This document shows positions 1 to 5,694 of a stretch of 5,694 nt of DNA, one piece after another. The stretch is taken from the NCBI GenBank assembly GCA_031268525.1, contig JAIRXA010000046.1, forward strand, positions 1 to 5,694. Reading direction: 5' to 3'. This DNA is from Coriobacteriales bacterium. Lineage in GTDB: Bacteria; Actinomycetota; Coriobacteriia; Coriobacteriales; UBA8131. The translations under genes were made by a program, and so were the position numbers. Each line of letters starts with the position of its first letter. Position 1 is the first letter of the stretch. Under the pieces are notes generated by a model. It was not told the DNA's origin and searched no databases. It was given only the letters and a program-made list of their open reading frames with translations.

Positions 1-335
1 GTTGGTGCATAGGGGGTTACGTCCTCTCGAACCCTTCGAGGCGTCGCCCTGCTTGGGATACCTAGTAGACAGAGGGACAACCGAAACCACTGAAAAAGTC
101 TCCTCTCTACCATTTTGCGCAGAGCAAACAGAACTGCAGAAACCATTTGTGCGGGTAGCACGCGTGTGGACACTGCGACTCGCTGTGCTCGTGCAGTGCA
201 AGAGCGATTTTTTCAGTGGTTTCGGACAGACCTTTTATCTACTCCCTAAAGGATCGTCCCTCTCCTGAACCCTCCCCCTTTGCCTTAGGAAAATGATAAA
301 CACAGACATTTGCACATAATATACTGTTCACTGCA
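1..335. other. Non-coding or undetermined left flank
   Basis: No convincing gene is seen in this stretch. One plus-strand frame is open from the window edge to 268, but it lacks a credible ribosome binding site, shows no recognisable domain and runs straight through the inverted-repeat element at 81-225, so I read it as non-coding. A gene from the left could end here, since frames 1 and 3 reach stops at 10-12 and 63-65, but too few codons are visible to judge. A short hairpin (stem 26-31 with 35-40, loop CCC) lies near the left edge. From about 290 the sequence becomes A/T-rich and leads into the antitoxin promoter. Confidence 0.5.
81..225. repeat. 145-bp element with 17-bp terminal inverted repeats
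   Basis: The 17 bases at 81-97 (ccgaaaccactgaaaaa) are the exact reverse complement of 209-225. Outside these arms, agagggac at 71-78 is matched by gtccctct at 256-263, but at unequal distances. Inside, a smaller stem pairs 171-176 with 193-198, and two related direct motifs begin with accattt near 109 and 142. No open frame fits a transposase. Perfect terminal repeats around a short non-coding core suit a MITE-like or other interspersed repeat. I see no clear target-site duplication, so mobility is inference. A structured RNA or long-range hairpin is the alternative. Confidence 0.5.
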
Positions 336-346
336 TTGACAATGCA
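332..346. promoter_or_regulatory. Palindromic candidate operator of the toxin-antitoxin operon
   Basis: A perfect 7-1-7 palindrome, tgcattgacaatgca, is centred on position 339 and contains the whole -35 hexamer of the predicted promoter. RelB-type antitoxins carry a ribbon-helix-helix DNA-binding fold and generally repress their own operon by binding palindromes at the promoter. The position and symmetry fit such an autoregulatory site. That this antitoxin binds it is inference. Confidence 0.55.
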
Positions 347-364
347 CAGGTATTTCACTACAAT
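336..364 (+). promoter_or_regulatory. Sigma-70-type promoter of the relB-PIN operon
   Basis: An exact consensus -35 box TTGACA (336-341) is followed by a 17-bp spacer and a -10 box TACAAT (359-364, five of six consensus bases). Transcription would start near 371, giving a leader of about 25 nt before the antitoxin ATG at 396. A second, weaker candidate lies just upstream: TAAACA at 297-302, 17 bp, TATACT at 320-325. The downstream promoter is the better match and overlaps the palindrome at 332-346. Confidence 0.65.
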
Positions 365-380
365 TAAAACAAAAGCACTG

Positions 381-388
381 AAAGGAGC
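381..388 (+). promoter_or_regulatory. Ribosome binding site of the antitoxin
   Basis: AAAGGAGC lies 7 nt before the ATG at 396. It decides the start: the same frame is open from a TTG at 336, but that codon lies inside the -35 box and has no Shine-Dalgarno sequence, so the longer reading is rejected. Confidence 0.75.
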
Positions 389-395
389 GATTCGA

Positions 396-719
396 ATGGC
401 TGATACAACAAATTTGAGCATTAGGATAGACCGCAACCTGAAAGACGAAGCCGACATGGTTTTCAACGCCCTCGGTATGAACCTGACCACAGCTATCACC
501 GTATTCGTGCGCCAAGCCGTGAGGCAGAAGAAAATTCCGTTTGAGATTTCTCTGGACACTGGTAGCGAAAACAAGGTGACGATGGCAGAGGCAATGGTGG
601 CTTCCGAGCGAATCTGGCAAGCATCTGTACAAAATGGAACGGACACGATGACGATGGACGAAATTGACACAGAAATTGCAGCGGCTCGCAGGGAGCGCAA
701 GGCAAAGGTAAAGGTATGA
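396..719 (+). CDS. RelB/DinJ-family antitoxin, ribbon-helix-helix
   Basis: This 107-residue protein looks like the antitoxin of a type II toxin-antitoxin pair, which binds and neutralises its toxin in the cytoplasm and represses the operon. Residues 6-12 (NLSIRID) form the expected DNA-binding beta strand. Residues 15-26 and 30-43 form the two helices, including the family-typical GMNLTTAITVFVRQAV, followed by KKIPFEI. The charged tail (about 52-107, ending in a run of R, E and K after EIDTEIAAARRE) is the likely toxin-binding segment. Length and layout match RelB/DinJ proteins. The start at 396 is set by a good Shine-Dalgarno sequence. Its stop codon overlaps the toxin start as ATGA, indicating translational coupling. 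Codon use is more A/T-rich than in the neighbouring minus-strand genes, suggesting transfer. The gene appears intact although its partner is broken. Confidence 0.85.
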   Translation: MADTTNLSIRIDRNLKDEADMVFNALGMNLTTAITVFVRQAVRQKKIPFEISLDTGSENKVTMAEAMVASERIWQASVQNGTDTMTMDEIDTEIAAARRERKAKVKV

Positions 720-1115
720 CGGACATTATTGTGGTATTTGACACGAATATCCTTGTTTCCGCTCTGCTCTCGCCACTCGGAAACCCAGCAAAAATATACA
801 GGATGTTTTTGACGGAAAACCTGAAAGTGGCATACAGCCCTGAAATCATCTCGGAGTACAAGGATGTTTTGTTCAGACCGCGATTGAAAATTCAATCAGA
901 CGAAGCTGCAAAGGTGATATATGCCATTCAGGAACACGGCAAACAGATAGAGCCGCCCGTAAGCACTCACGAAATTGGTTGATGAGGATGACCGCGTCTT
1001 TTACGACGCAGCAAAGAACGCCAGAGCGTACCTTGTGACAGGGAATAGGAAACATTTTCCCGATGAACCGTTTATCCTAACACCGAATGAATTTGTGAAC
1101 CAGTTATCTCATTGA
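716..1115 (+). pseudogene. PIN-domain toxin gene, frameshifted
   Basis: This gene resembles the PIN-family 'putative toxin-antitoxin system toxin component' group (COG1569-like), metal-dependent ribonucleases that cleave RNA. The first frame gives residues 1-87 with the hallmark FDTNILVSALLSP (acidic D9) and EIISEYKDVLFRP (acidic E47), then stops at TGA 980-982. The next frame continues without a gap as VDEDDRVFYDAA, then LVTGNRKHFPDEPF and LTPNEF, ending at TGA 1113-1115. Removing one G of the GG at 977-978 restores a 132-residue protein, the usual size for the family. As written, the product lacks the DEDD acidic cluster (D89-D92) and the TGN motif (108-110) and is probably inactive. The gene starts in an ATGA overlap with the antitoxin. 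A sequencing error is an alternative to real decay. Confidence 0.8.
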
Positions 1116-1130
1116 ATTGGAAAGCCGATT

Positions 1131-1178
1131 GACGGTAGGACAAAACGATGTTGGGAGCCCCTACGTCTTGTCACCGTC
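1131..1178. other. Imperfect stem-loop after the toxin gene
   Basis: gacggt (1131-1136) pairs with accgtc (1173-1178), gacaa (1139-1143) with ttgtc (1168-1172), and acg (1145-1147) with cgt (1164-1166), separated by a 2-nt bulge and one mismatch. It begins 15 nt after the toxin stop, in the convergent gap. No T tract follows on either strand, so a role in termination or mRNA 3'-end protection is only inferred. Confidence 0.4.
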
Positions 1179-1189
1179 CCTGCCCGAGC

Positions 1190-1208
1190 GGGCGGACGAA
1201 GTCCGCCC
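1190..1208 (-). terminator. GC-rich hairpin at the aminotransferase stop
   Basis: gggcggac (1190-1197) and gtccgccc (1201-1208) form a perfect 8-bp stem with a 3-nt loop. The stem shares base 1208 with the TAG stop codon (1208-1210, minus strand), the place expected for a transcription end of this gene. There is no U run after it on either strand, so it is not a textbook intrinsic terminator. It could serve both convergent operons or act as a 3'-end stabilising structure. Confidence 0.4.
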
Positions 1209-2539
1209 TAATCAAACAGACAGGCGGAGCAATCCATGAGCCCCGGGCCTTTGAGCAGCATCTCGATGGCAGCGATGCGCGTGCAGACGCTCAGCAGTTC
1301 ACTGGCCTGCCTGAGCTCGTCAAGAGAAGGATACGAGGGAGCTATGCGGATGTTCGCATCGCAGTAATCAACACCGTAGGGGTAGGTCGCTCCGGCATTG
1401 GTGAGCACGACACCGGCTTCGCGCGCCAGATCAACCGTGCGTCGTGCCGTTCCCGGCAGCCCATCAAGGGAGATGAAATAACCGCCTCGCGGACGTGTCC
1501 AGACGGCAATGCCAAGACCTTCAAGTTCGCGTTGAAGGGTATCTATGACCACCTCAAAACGTGGCCTGAGTAACTCCGCGTGCCGAGCCATGTGTGCACG
1601 CACGCCTGCGAGGTCATGCAGGAAGGCAAGGTGCCGCGCCTGATTGATCTTGTCCGGGCCGATGGTCGCATAGCTGAGCTGCTGTATGATGTCGGCAAGA
1701 TTGGCCTCGGAAGTCGCCAGAGCACTGATACCGCTGCCCGCGAAGGTGATCTTTGAGGTAGAGGCAAACATATACCAGAGATCGGGATTGTCTGCCTCCT
1801 GACAGGCGCTCGCCAAGTCGAGCAGCTCATCGCCTTCGCCGGGTACAAGGTCGTGAACCGCGTAGGCATTATCCCAGAAGATACGGAAGTCCTTTGCCGC
1901 CGGCTTAAGGTTCGCAAAGCGACGCACCACTTCGTCGGAATATGTCACACCGGTGGGATTGGAGTATTTGGGCACACACCAGATGCCTTTGACGTAGGGA
2001 TCGGTGTTCACATAGTGCTCAACCGCCGCCATGTCGGGGCCATGGGGGCCCATCGCAATGGAGATATTCGCGATGCCAAAGCTGGCGCTGACCGCAAAGT
2101 GTCTGTCGTAGCCGGGAGAGGGGCAGAGAAACTTCACGTAATCAAGCCGAGTCCACGGCCTATAGCCGCGCACACCCATCGTCATCGAACGCGCGATCGT
2201 ATCATACATCAGGTTGAGAGAGGAGTTCTGCGCAACCATGACCTGACTGGCGGATACCTCGAGTATCTGCGCGAACAACTCCCGAGCCTCGGGCGTTCCA
2301 GCGGCTCCACCGTAGTTGCGCAGATCGTCGCCTGCGGCACTGCGCAAAATATCGGTTGTGGACCGGGAGTCCGACAAGACATCGAGCATCGCCATGGAAA
2401 GATCGAGTTGTTCGGGCGAGGGCTTACCGCGCGCCATGTTGAGTTTGAGATCGCGCGCCTTGAACGCAGCATATCTCTCCTTGAGCGAATCAAGCTCCTC
2501 GTGCAATTGCGTCGGTGTCATATCTCGATATGCTTTCAT
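1208..2539 (-). CDS. Aspartate aminotransferase, type Ic (Asp_aminotransf family)
   Basis: This is a PLP-dependent enzyme predicted to exchange the amino group between aspartate and 2-oxoglutarate (EC 2.6.1.1) in the cytosol, linking the TCA cycle to amino acid synthesis. The 443 residues resemble the Corynebacterium glutamicum type Ic enzyme throughout: NMARGKPSPEQLD (34-46), RNYGG (74-78), CPSPGYDRHF (139-148), SNPTG (193-197), WDNAYAVH (222-229), TSTSKITFAG-like ASTSKITFAG (259-268), GGYFISLDG (352-360) and NIRIAPSYP (396-404). By analogy K263 forms the Schiff base with PLP, D223 contacts the pyridine nitrogen and R398 binds the substrate carboxylate. The last 12-14 residues, after IAAIEMLL, run past the usual end and look like a species-specific tail. 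The start is supported by a strong Shine-Dalgarno sequence. Substrate preference cannot be settled from sequence. The gene lies 250 bp downstream of mfd on the same strand. Confidence 0.93.
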   Translation of the reverse strand: MKAYRDMTPTQLHEELDSLKERYAAFKARDLKLNMARGKPSPEQLDLSMAMLDVLSDSRSTTDILRSAAGDDLRNYGGAAGTPEARELFAQILEVSASQVMVAQNSSLNLMYDTIARSMTMGVRGYRPWTRLDYVKFLCPSPGYDRHFAVSASFGIANISIAMGPHGPDMAAVEHYVNTDPYVKGIWCVPKYSNPTGVTYSDEVVRRFANLKPAAKDFRIFWDNAYAVHDLVPGEGDELLDLASACQEADNPDLWYMFASTSKITFAGSGISALATSEANLADIIQQLSYATIGPDKINQARHLAFLHDLAGVRAHMARHAELLRPRFEVVIDTLQRELEGLGIAVWTRPRGGYFISLDGLPGTARRTVDLAREAGVVLTNAGATYPYGVDYCDANIRIAPSYPSLDELRQASELLSVCTRIAAIEMLLKGPGLMDCSACLFD

Positions 2540-2546
2540 AGCCCCA

Positions 2547-2553
2547 CCCCTCT
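2547..2553 (-). promoter_or_regulatory. Shine-Dalgarno of the aminotransferase
   Basis: On the minus strand AGAGGGG lies 7 nt before the ATG at 2539-2537. It supports the start that begins the protein with MKAYRDMTPTQL rather than the internal methionine at residue 7. Confidence 0.7.
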
Positions 2554-2646
2554 TTTAGATCAGCTCTACCGTGCTTACTACCGCTCTCGAACGAGTCTCT
2601 ACCTGTGCACCCCTGCTGCGCGTTGTGCGTCTTCATAGAGCACAAC

Positions 2647-2675
2647 ATCGTAGGACAAAACCGAGGATGAGGCAA
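2647..2675 (-). promoter_or_regulatory. Candidate promoter of the aminotransferase
   Basis: On the minus strand TTGCCT (2675-2670) and TACGAT (2652-2647) are separated by 17 bp, each matching four of six sigma-70 consensus bases. Transcription would begin near 2640, giving a leader of about 100 nt. The leader shows only a weak short palindrome near 2586-2595 and no recognisable riboswitch. The match is modest, and read-through from mfd is an alternative. Confidence 0.3.
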
Positions 2676-2720
2676 CGGTCACCGATCAAAATACTCCTCG
2701 CGAAGGCCGGAATGACTTCG

Positions 2721-2800
2721 TACGGTTTTTTATGTTGCCTTGCTGTTTCTTATGTTGCCTTACGGTTTCTTATGTTTTCTTGCGATTTCTTATGCATCCC
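2721..2800. repeat. 20-bp tandem repeat array at the mfd 3' end
   Basis: Four adjacent 20-bp units start at 2721, 2741, 2761 and 2781. The first is tacggttttttatgttgcct; the shared core is TTTCTTATGTTGCCT with small changes. Neighbouring units agree at 17, 16 and 14 of 20 positions, and unit four degrades after its TTATG. The array begins at the TAA stop of mfd (2792-2790), so that stop and the last codons are part of the outermost unit. On the mfd mRNA it is a purine-rich, A-tract-bearing 3' UTR. The 20-bp period is not a multiple of three, which argues against coding. Function unknown. Confidence 0.8.
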
Positions 2801-5694
2801 CCCTCAAACTATCCAGAAGGATGAGAAGAGCCTGCATCAGAGGGATGCCGGACTGAGGTGCAAACTGAAGTTTGTGAGTTTTGGGGAAGTAGAGCGCACC
2901 GCTTCTTTTGGCGACAGCCGCCTGCTCAGAAGTGAGCTCAACGGGTTCCAAAACGAGTTTGCCACGTTGCGAAATGATGGTCTCGATGCCGAGTTCAAGA
3001 GCCAGAGCACGGGCCTTTGTCCGGTCAACGAGATTCTGGGCTGGAGCTGGCAGAGCACCGTACGCGTGCAGCAGCTGCTCAGCGATGTACTCAATGGCTG
3101 CAATGTCGGGAGCGGCCGCAAGGCGGCGGTAAAAGAGCACGCGTTCGTCGGTAGCCGGTAGATATTCCTCGGGTAGAAAGAAGGGCACGGGTAGGTCGAT
3201 ACGAGTTTCAGCTGCGCTTGAGCCGACGGAAGAGGGGGCGTTTCCGGCTGCGGACGAGCCGGTTTTCTCCACGCCTGCACCTGAGCCCGCTCCCGCGGCT
3301 GAGCCGGTAACCGCACCTGCGCCCGCGCCTGTGATGACGGCCAGCTCGCCGGCTCGAGCCGCCACTACGGCCTCCTGCAGCATCGCTGCGAACAGGTCGA
3401 AGCCAACCGCCGAGAGCATCCCGTGCTGCTCCGCCCCCAACAGGGAGCCCGCGCCTCGTATCTCCAGATCGCGCATTGCGATCCTCATGCCGCTGCCGAG
3501 CTCCTGAAACTCGTCGATGGCAGTCAGACGCTCAATCGCCTCCTCGGTCAGCGCAGTCTGCGAGGGGAAGAGAAAGTAGGCGAAAGCCTGCGCGTGCGAG
3601 CGTCCAACACGACCTTTGAGTTGATAGAGTTGAGCCAGCCCGAGACGCTGGGAATCCTCGATGATGAGCGTGTTGGTGTGCGGGTTGTCGAGACCGCTCT
3701 CGATGATGGTCGTTGCCACAAGCACGTCGTACTCGTTGGCGGCGAAGCGTTCCATCACGCCTTCCAGCTCCTTGCCGGTCATCTGCCCGTGTGCCACGGC
3801 GATGCGCGCCTCGGGCGTCGTCGCCTCGACTCGCGCCACCGCGTCGTCGATGGATTTCACCCGGTTGGAGACGTAATATACCTGCCCGCCTCGTGCCATC
3901 TCACGTCGGATTGCCGCCGAAACCACGTCCTCATCCCACTCTCCCACATGCACCTTGATCGGCGTACGGCTCGTGGGCGGAGTGTTGATGAGGCTCATGT
4001 CGCGCACGCCCGAGAGCGCCATCTGCATCGTTCGGGGTATGGGGGTTGCCGACAGGGTGAGCACGTCGACCTGCTCACGAAGATTTTTGAGCTGTTCCTT
4101 ATGCTGAACACCGAAACGCTGTTCCTCGTCGATGACGATCAGCCCGAGATCGCGGGGATTGACGTCGGACGAGAGCAGGCGATGCGTGCCCACAAGCACG
4201 TCCAAACGTCCCGCGGCGAAGTCTGCAAGGATATGTTTCTGCTGACCAGACGTGCGAAAACGCGAGAGAACCTCCACCTCGACGGCAAAGGAATCGAAGC
4301 GCTCGACAAAGGTTGTGTAATGCTGTTGGGCCAAAATCGTCGTTGGACAGAGCACCATCACCTGTCGACCGCTCTGCACTGCCTTGAAGGCCGCTCGCAA
4401 CGCAACTTCGGTTTTGCCAAAGCCCACATCGCCACAGATCAGACGATCCATCGGTCGCGACGACTCCATGTCGGCCTTCACGTCGGCGATGGCAACGAGC
4501 TGGTCGGGCGTTTCCTCGTAGGGAAATGCCAACTCCATCTGATACTGCATATCGTTGTCCGACTCGTAGGCGTAGCCGGTGGTCGTAGAACGACGAGCAT
4601 AGAGATCAACGAGATCGAATGCGAGCTTGCGAGCAGCTTTACGTGCCTTGCCGGTGGCACGACTCCAGTCGCTGGTGTTGAGTCGGGTCAGCCGCGGAGA
4701 ACTGCTCTCGGGGCCGACATAGCGTGTCACGCGGTCAATCTGCTCCACGGGCGTAAAGAGCTTATCGCCTTTGGCGTACTCCAGATGCAGGTAATCACGC
4801 TCGATGCCGCCAACCTCGCGTCGCACAATCTGCTTGAAGAGCGCAATGCCATGCGTGGCATGCACCACATAGTCGCCCGGCTTGAAGGGAAAGGTGAGGC
4901 TCGTCGGGTCGACGGGATGGCTTCCGGTGCGGCGGGTGCCGCCGTAGGCACTGGCACCGATGCCGACGTGGCCCCCAGCGCGCCGTCCTGCCTGTCGTCC
5001 ACGTCGAACCGCACCCGTTGACGCGGCGGGCGCCAGACTGAGAAGTGCGAGCTTGGCGGCGGGGATGAGGATGGATGCGGGGATGTCAGCGTCGGTGACG
5101 TGGAGGATGGAGGGCGACGAGAGGAGGGCGGGGCGGGAGGAGGCGCCCTCCTGGGGCGGCGAGGGGCGGGAGGAGGCGCCCTGAGGCAGTGGGACGAGGG
5201 TGGGTGGGCCCTCCCGGGACGGCAGAGAAGCGACCTGAGTGTGCACAGAATCGAAGGACACGTGCGCGTCACTCAACACCAGCTCAATGCTCTCGCGCGC
5301 GCGGCGGTCAGGCACGCCGAGATAAGCCTCGTAGCCACCCGCAAGAAGGGTCTGTGCCGTCGTGGTCAGACGCTCGTCGGTCGTAAAGACATCGGGATGC
5401 TTGACCTCAAGACGTGCGTCGAGACTGGCTCCCCCGCTGATCAAGGACAACAGGGTCAGGCGTTGTTGAGCTCCAAAGTCCAAGTCCGCGGGGACCGCAT
5501 ACAAACCCGCAGGACTTGTCTTTGACGCAATCGCCGAAGCCGTGATCTCTTCGTAAGAACGCGTCGTATCGTCAAACAACGAACGCGGCTCGATAAGGAC
5601 GACGAGCGCCTCGGGATGCAGCCAGGCGAGTGGGGTGACGGGGCCGTTGTCGTTACCGCAGCCGACGTTGCCGTTGGGGGCAGCCTTGTTGTTG
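2790..5694 (-). CDS. mfd: Transcription-repair coupling factor Mfd, 5' end missing
   Basis: Mfd is the ATP-driven DNA translocase that pushes stalled RNA polymerase off damaged templates and recruits UvrA for nucleotide excision repair. The frame stays open to the window edge, so the 967 visible residues are a C-terminal part; the family is usually about 1,100-1,200 residues. Numbering from the first complete codon at 5693: UvrB-like module to about residue 225; RNA-polymerase-interaction domain 270-327 (FKPGDYVVHATHG); Walker A GDVGFGKT 421-428; DEEQ box 522-525; SATPIPRT 548-555; ATTIIESGLDNPH about 660-672; motif VI QLKGRVGRS 691-699 (K where R is common); the translocation-motif region GSGMRIAMRDLEIRGAG 733-749; C-terminal domain about 835-967. 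Low-complexity inserts lie at 1-19 (Asn/Gly), about 170-190 (repeat), 228-258 (Arg/Gly) and 782-830 (Ala/Gly/Ser). The TTG at 5579 is internal, since homology-like sequence (EALVVLIEPRS) precedes it. It ends at TAA 2792-2790. Confidence 0.96.
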   Translation of the reverse strand, partial: NNKAAPNGNVGCGNDNGPVTPLAWLHPEALVVLIEPRSLFDDTTRSYEEITASAIASKTSPAGLYAVPADLDFGAQQRLTLLSLISGGASLDARLEVKHPDVFTTDERLTTTAQTLLAGGYEAYLGVPDRRARESIELVLSDAHVSFDSVHTQVASLPSREGPPTLVPLPQGASSRPSPPQEGASSRPALLSSPSILHVTDADIPASILIPAAKLALLSLAPAASTGAVRRGRQAGRRAGGHVGIGASAYGGTRRTGSHPVDPTSLTFPFKPGDYVVHATHGIALFKQIVRREVGGIERDYLHLEYAKGDKLFTPVEQIDRVTRYVGPESSSPRLTRLNTSDWSRATGKARKAARKLAFDLVDLYARRSTTTGYAYESDNDMQYQMELAFPYEETPDQLVAIADVKADMESSRPMDRLICGDVGFGKTEVALRAAFKAVQSGRQVMVLCPTTILAQQHYTTFVERFDSFAVEVEVLSRFRTSGQQKHILADFAAGRLDVLVGTHRLLSSDVNPRDLGLIVIDEEQRFGVQHKEQLKNLREQVDVLTLSATPIPRTMQMALSGVRDMSLINTPPTSRTPIKVHVGEWDEDVVSAAIRREMARGGQVYYVSNRVKSIDDAVARVEATTPEARIAVAHGQMTGKELEGVMERFAANEYDVLVATTIIESGLDNPHTNTLIIEDSQRLGLAQLYQLKGRVGRSHAQAFAYFLFPSQTALTEEAIERLTAIDEFQELGSGMRIAMRDLEIRGAGSLLGAEQHGMLSAVGFDLFAAMLQEAVVAARAGELAVITGAGAGAVTGSAAGAGSGAGVEKTGSSAAGNAPSSVGSSAAETRIDLPVPFFLPEEYLPATDERVLFYRRLAAAPDIAAIEYIAEQLLHAYGALPAPAQNLVDRTKARALALELGIETIISQRGKLVLEPVELTSEQAAVAKRSGALYFPKTHKLQFAPQSGIPLMQALLILLDSLRGDA
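5130..5182. repeat. 33-bp-spaced repeat inside mfd
   Basis: A 20-bp sequence (ggggcgggaggaggcgccct) occurs exactly at 5130-5149 and 5163-5182, a spacing of 33 bp or 11 codons. In Mfd it encodes two copies of GASSRP (visible residues 172-177 and 183-188) within a Pro/Ser-rich stretch at the end of the UvrB-like module. Being in frame, copy-number change would alter protein length without disrupting it. Confidence 0.75.

Noticed and set aside
20..45. A tRNA T-arm, suggested by ctcgaa/ttcgag
   Set aside because: The bases flanking the TTCGA-like loop do not pair in a 5-bp T stem on either strand, and no anticodon or acceptor arm is visible.
2..268. An 88-codon frame at the left edge
   Set aside because: It begins at the window edge on a non-ATG codon, has no ribosome binding site and crosses the inverted-repeat element; no domain is recognisable.
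239..895. A 218-codon minus-strand frame across the toxin-antitoxin operon
   Set aside because: It covers the promoter, operator and antitoxin in reverse; the plus-strand reading has the RelB and PIN motifs, so this is a shadow.
975..985. Programmed +1 frameshift to make full-length PIN toxin
   Set aside because: Skipping one base at GGT-TGA would rejoin the frame at DEDD, but the P-site shift from GGT to GTT mispairs and no stimulatory Shine-Dalgarno-like element is evident; a 1-bp insertion is simpler.
1853..2638. A 261-codon plus-strand frame opposite the aminotransferase
   Set aside because: It is antisense to a complete enzyme with all family motifs, and has no recognisable domain or ribosome binding site.
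2701..2731. A plus-strand terminator (5-bp stem 2701-2705 with 2716-2720, then T6)
   Set aside because: The stem is short with a 10-nt loop and no plus-strand gene ends nearby; the T run belongs to the tandem repeat array.
3423..5021. A 532-codon open frame on the plus strand opposite mfd
   Set aside because: It lies wholly antisense to the strongly supported Mfd frame, shows no domain and has the composition expected of a mirror frame in G/C-biased coding DNA.
5577..5579. TTG as the start of mfd
   Set aside because: The frame stays open upstream to the window edge and encodes Mfd-like sequence (EALVVLIEPRS) before it, so the true start lies outside.

Overview
The window looks like a chromosomal segment of a moderately G+C-rich bacterium, probably an actinobacterium. 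The two long minus-strand genes are G/C-biased at third codon positions. The aminotransferase belongs to the Asp_aminotransf (type Ic) family best known from Corynebacterium, and the repair translocase has the Ala/Gly-rich inserts often seen in high-G+C Gram-positives. A placement near the Coriobacteriia is a guess from overall style and is not proven by the sequence.

Layout. Positions 1-395 hold no convincing gene. They contain an element of about 145 bp bounded by perfect 17-bp inverted repeats (81-225), then a well-formed promoter whose -35 box lies inside a perfect 15-bp palindrome (332-364). This promoter drives a small, visibly A/T-richer plus-strand operon: a RelB/DinJ-type antitoxin (396-719) overlapping by ATGA a PIN-domain toxin gene (716-1115). 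The toxin gene is broken by an apparent single extra G near 977-978. The convergent gap 1116-1207 holds two stem-loops.

The rest is on the minus strand. A complete type Ic aspartate aminotransferase (1208-2539) has a strong Shine-Dalgarno sequence and a candidate promoter about 110-135 bp upstream of its start. A 250-bp spacer (2540-2789) carries an array of 20-bp tandem repeats that begins at the stop codon of the upstream gene. That gene is mfd, the transcription-repair coupling factor (2790-5694). It is open to the right edge of the window, so its 5' end is missing. The visible part contains the end of the UvrB-like module, the RNA-polymerase-interaction domain, the full translocase and the C-terminal domain, with several low-complexity inserts and an internal 33-bp tandem repeat.

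How the genes relate. mfd and the aminotransferase are housekeeping genes in the same orientation but probably separate transcription units. The toxin-antitoxin pair converges on the aminotransferase and looks like an acquired, decaying addiction module: antitoxin and control region intact, toxin frameshifted before its C-terminal acidic active-site residues. I see no CRISPR array, rRNA, tRNA or intact insertion sequence. No wholly new system is evident. The best leads are the decaying module with its operator, the inverted-repeat element next to it, and the 20-bp repeat array at the mfd 3' end.
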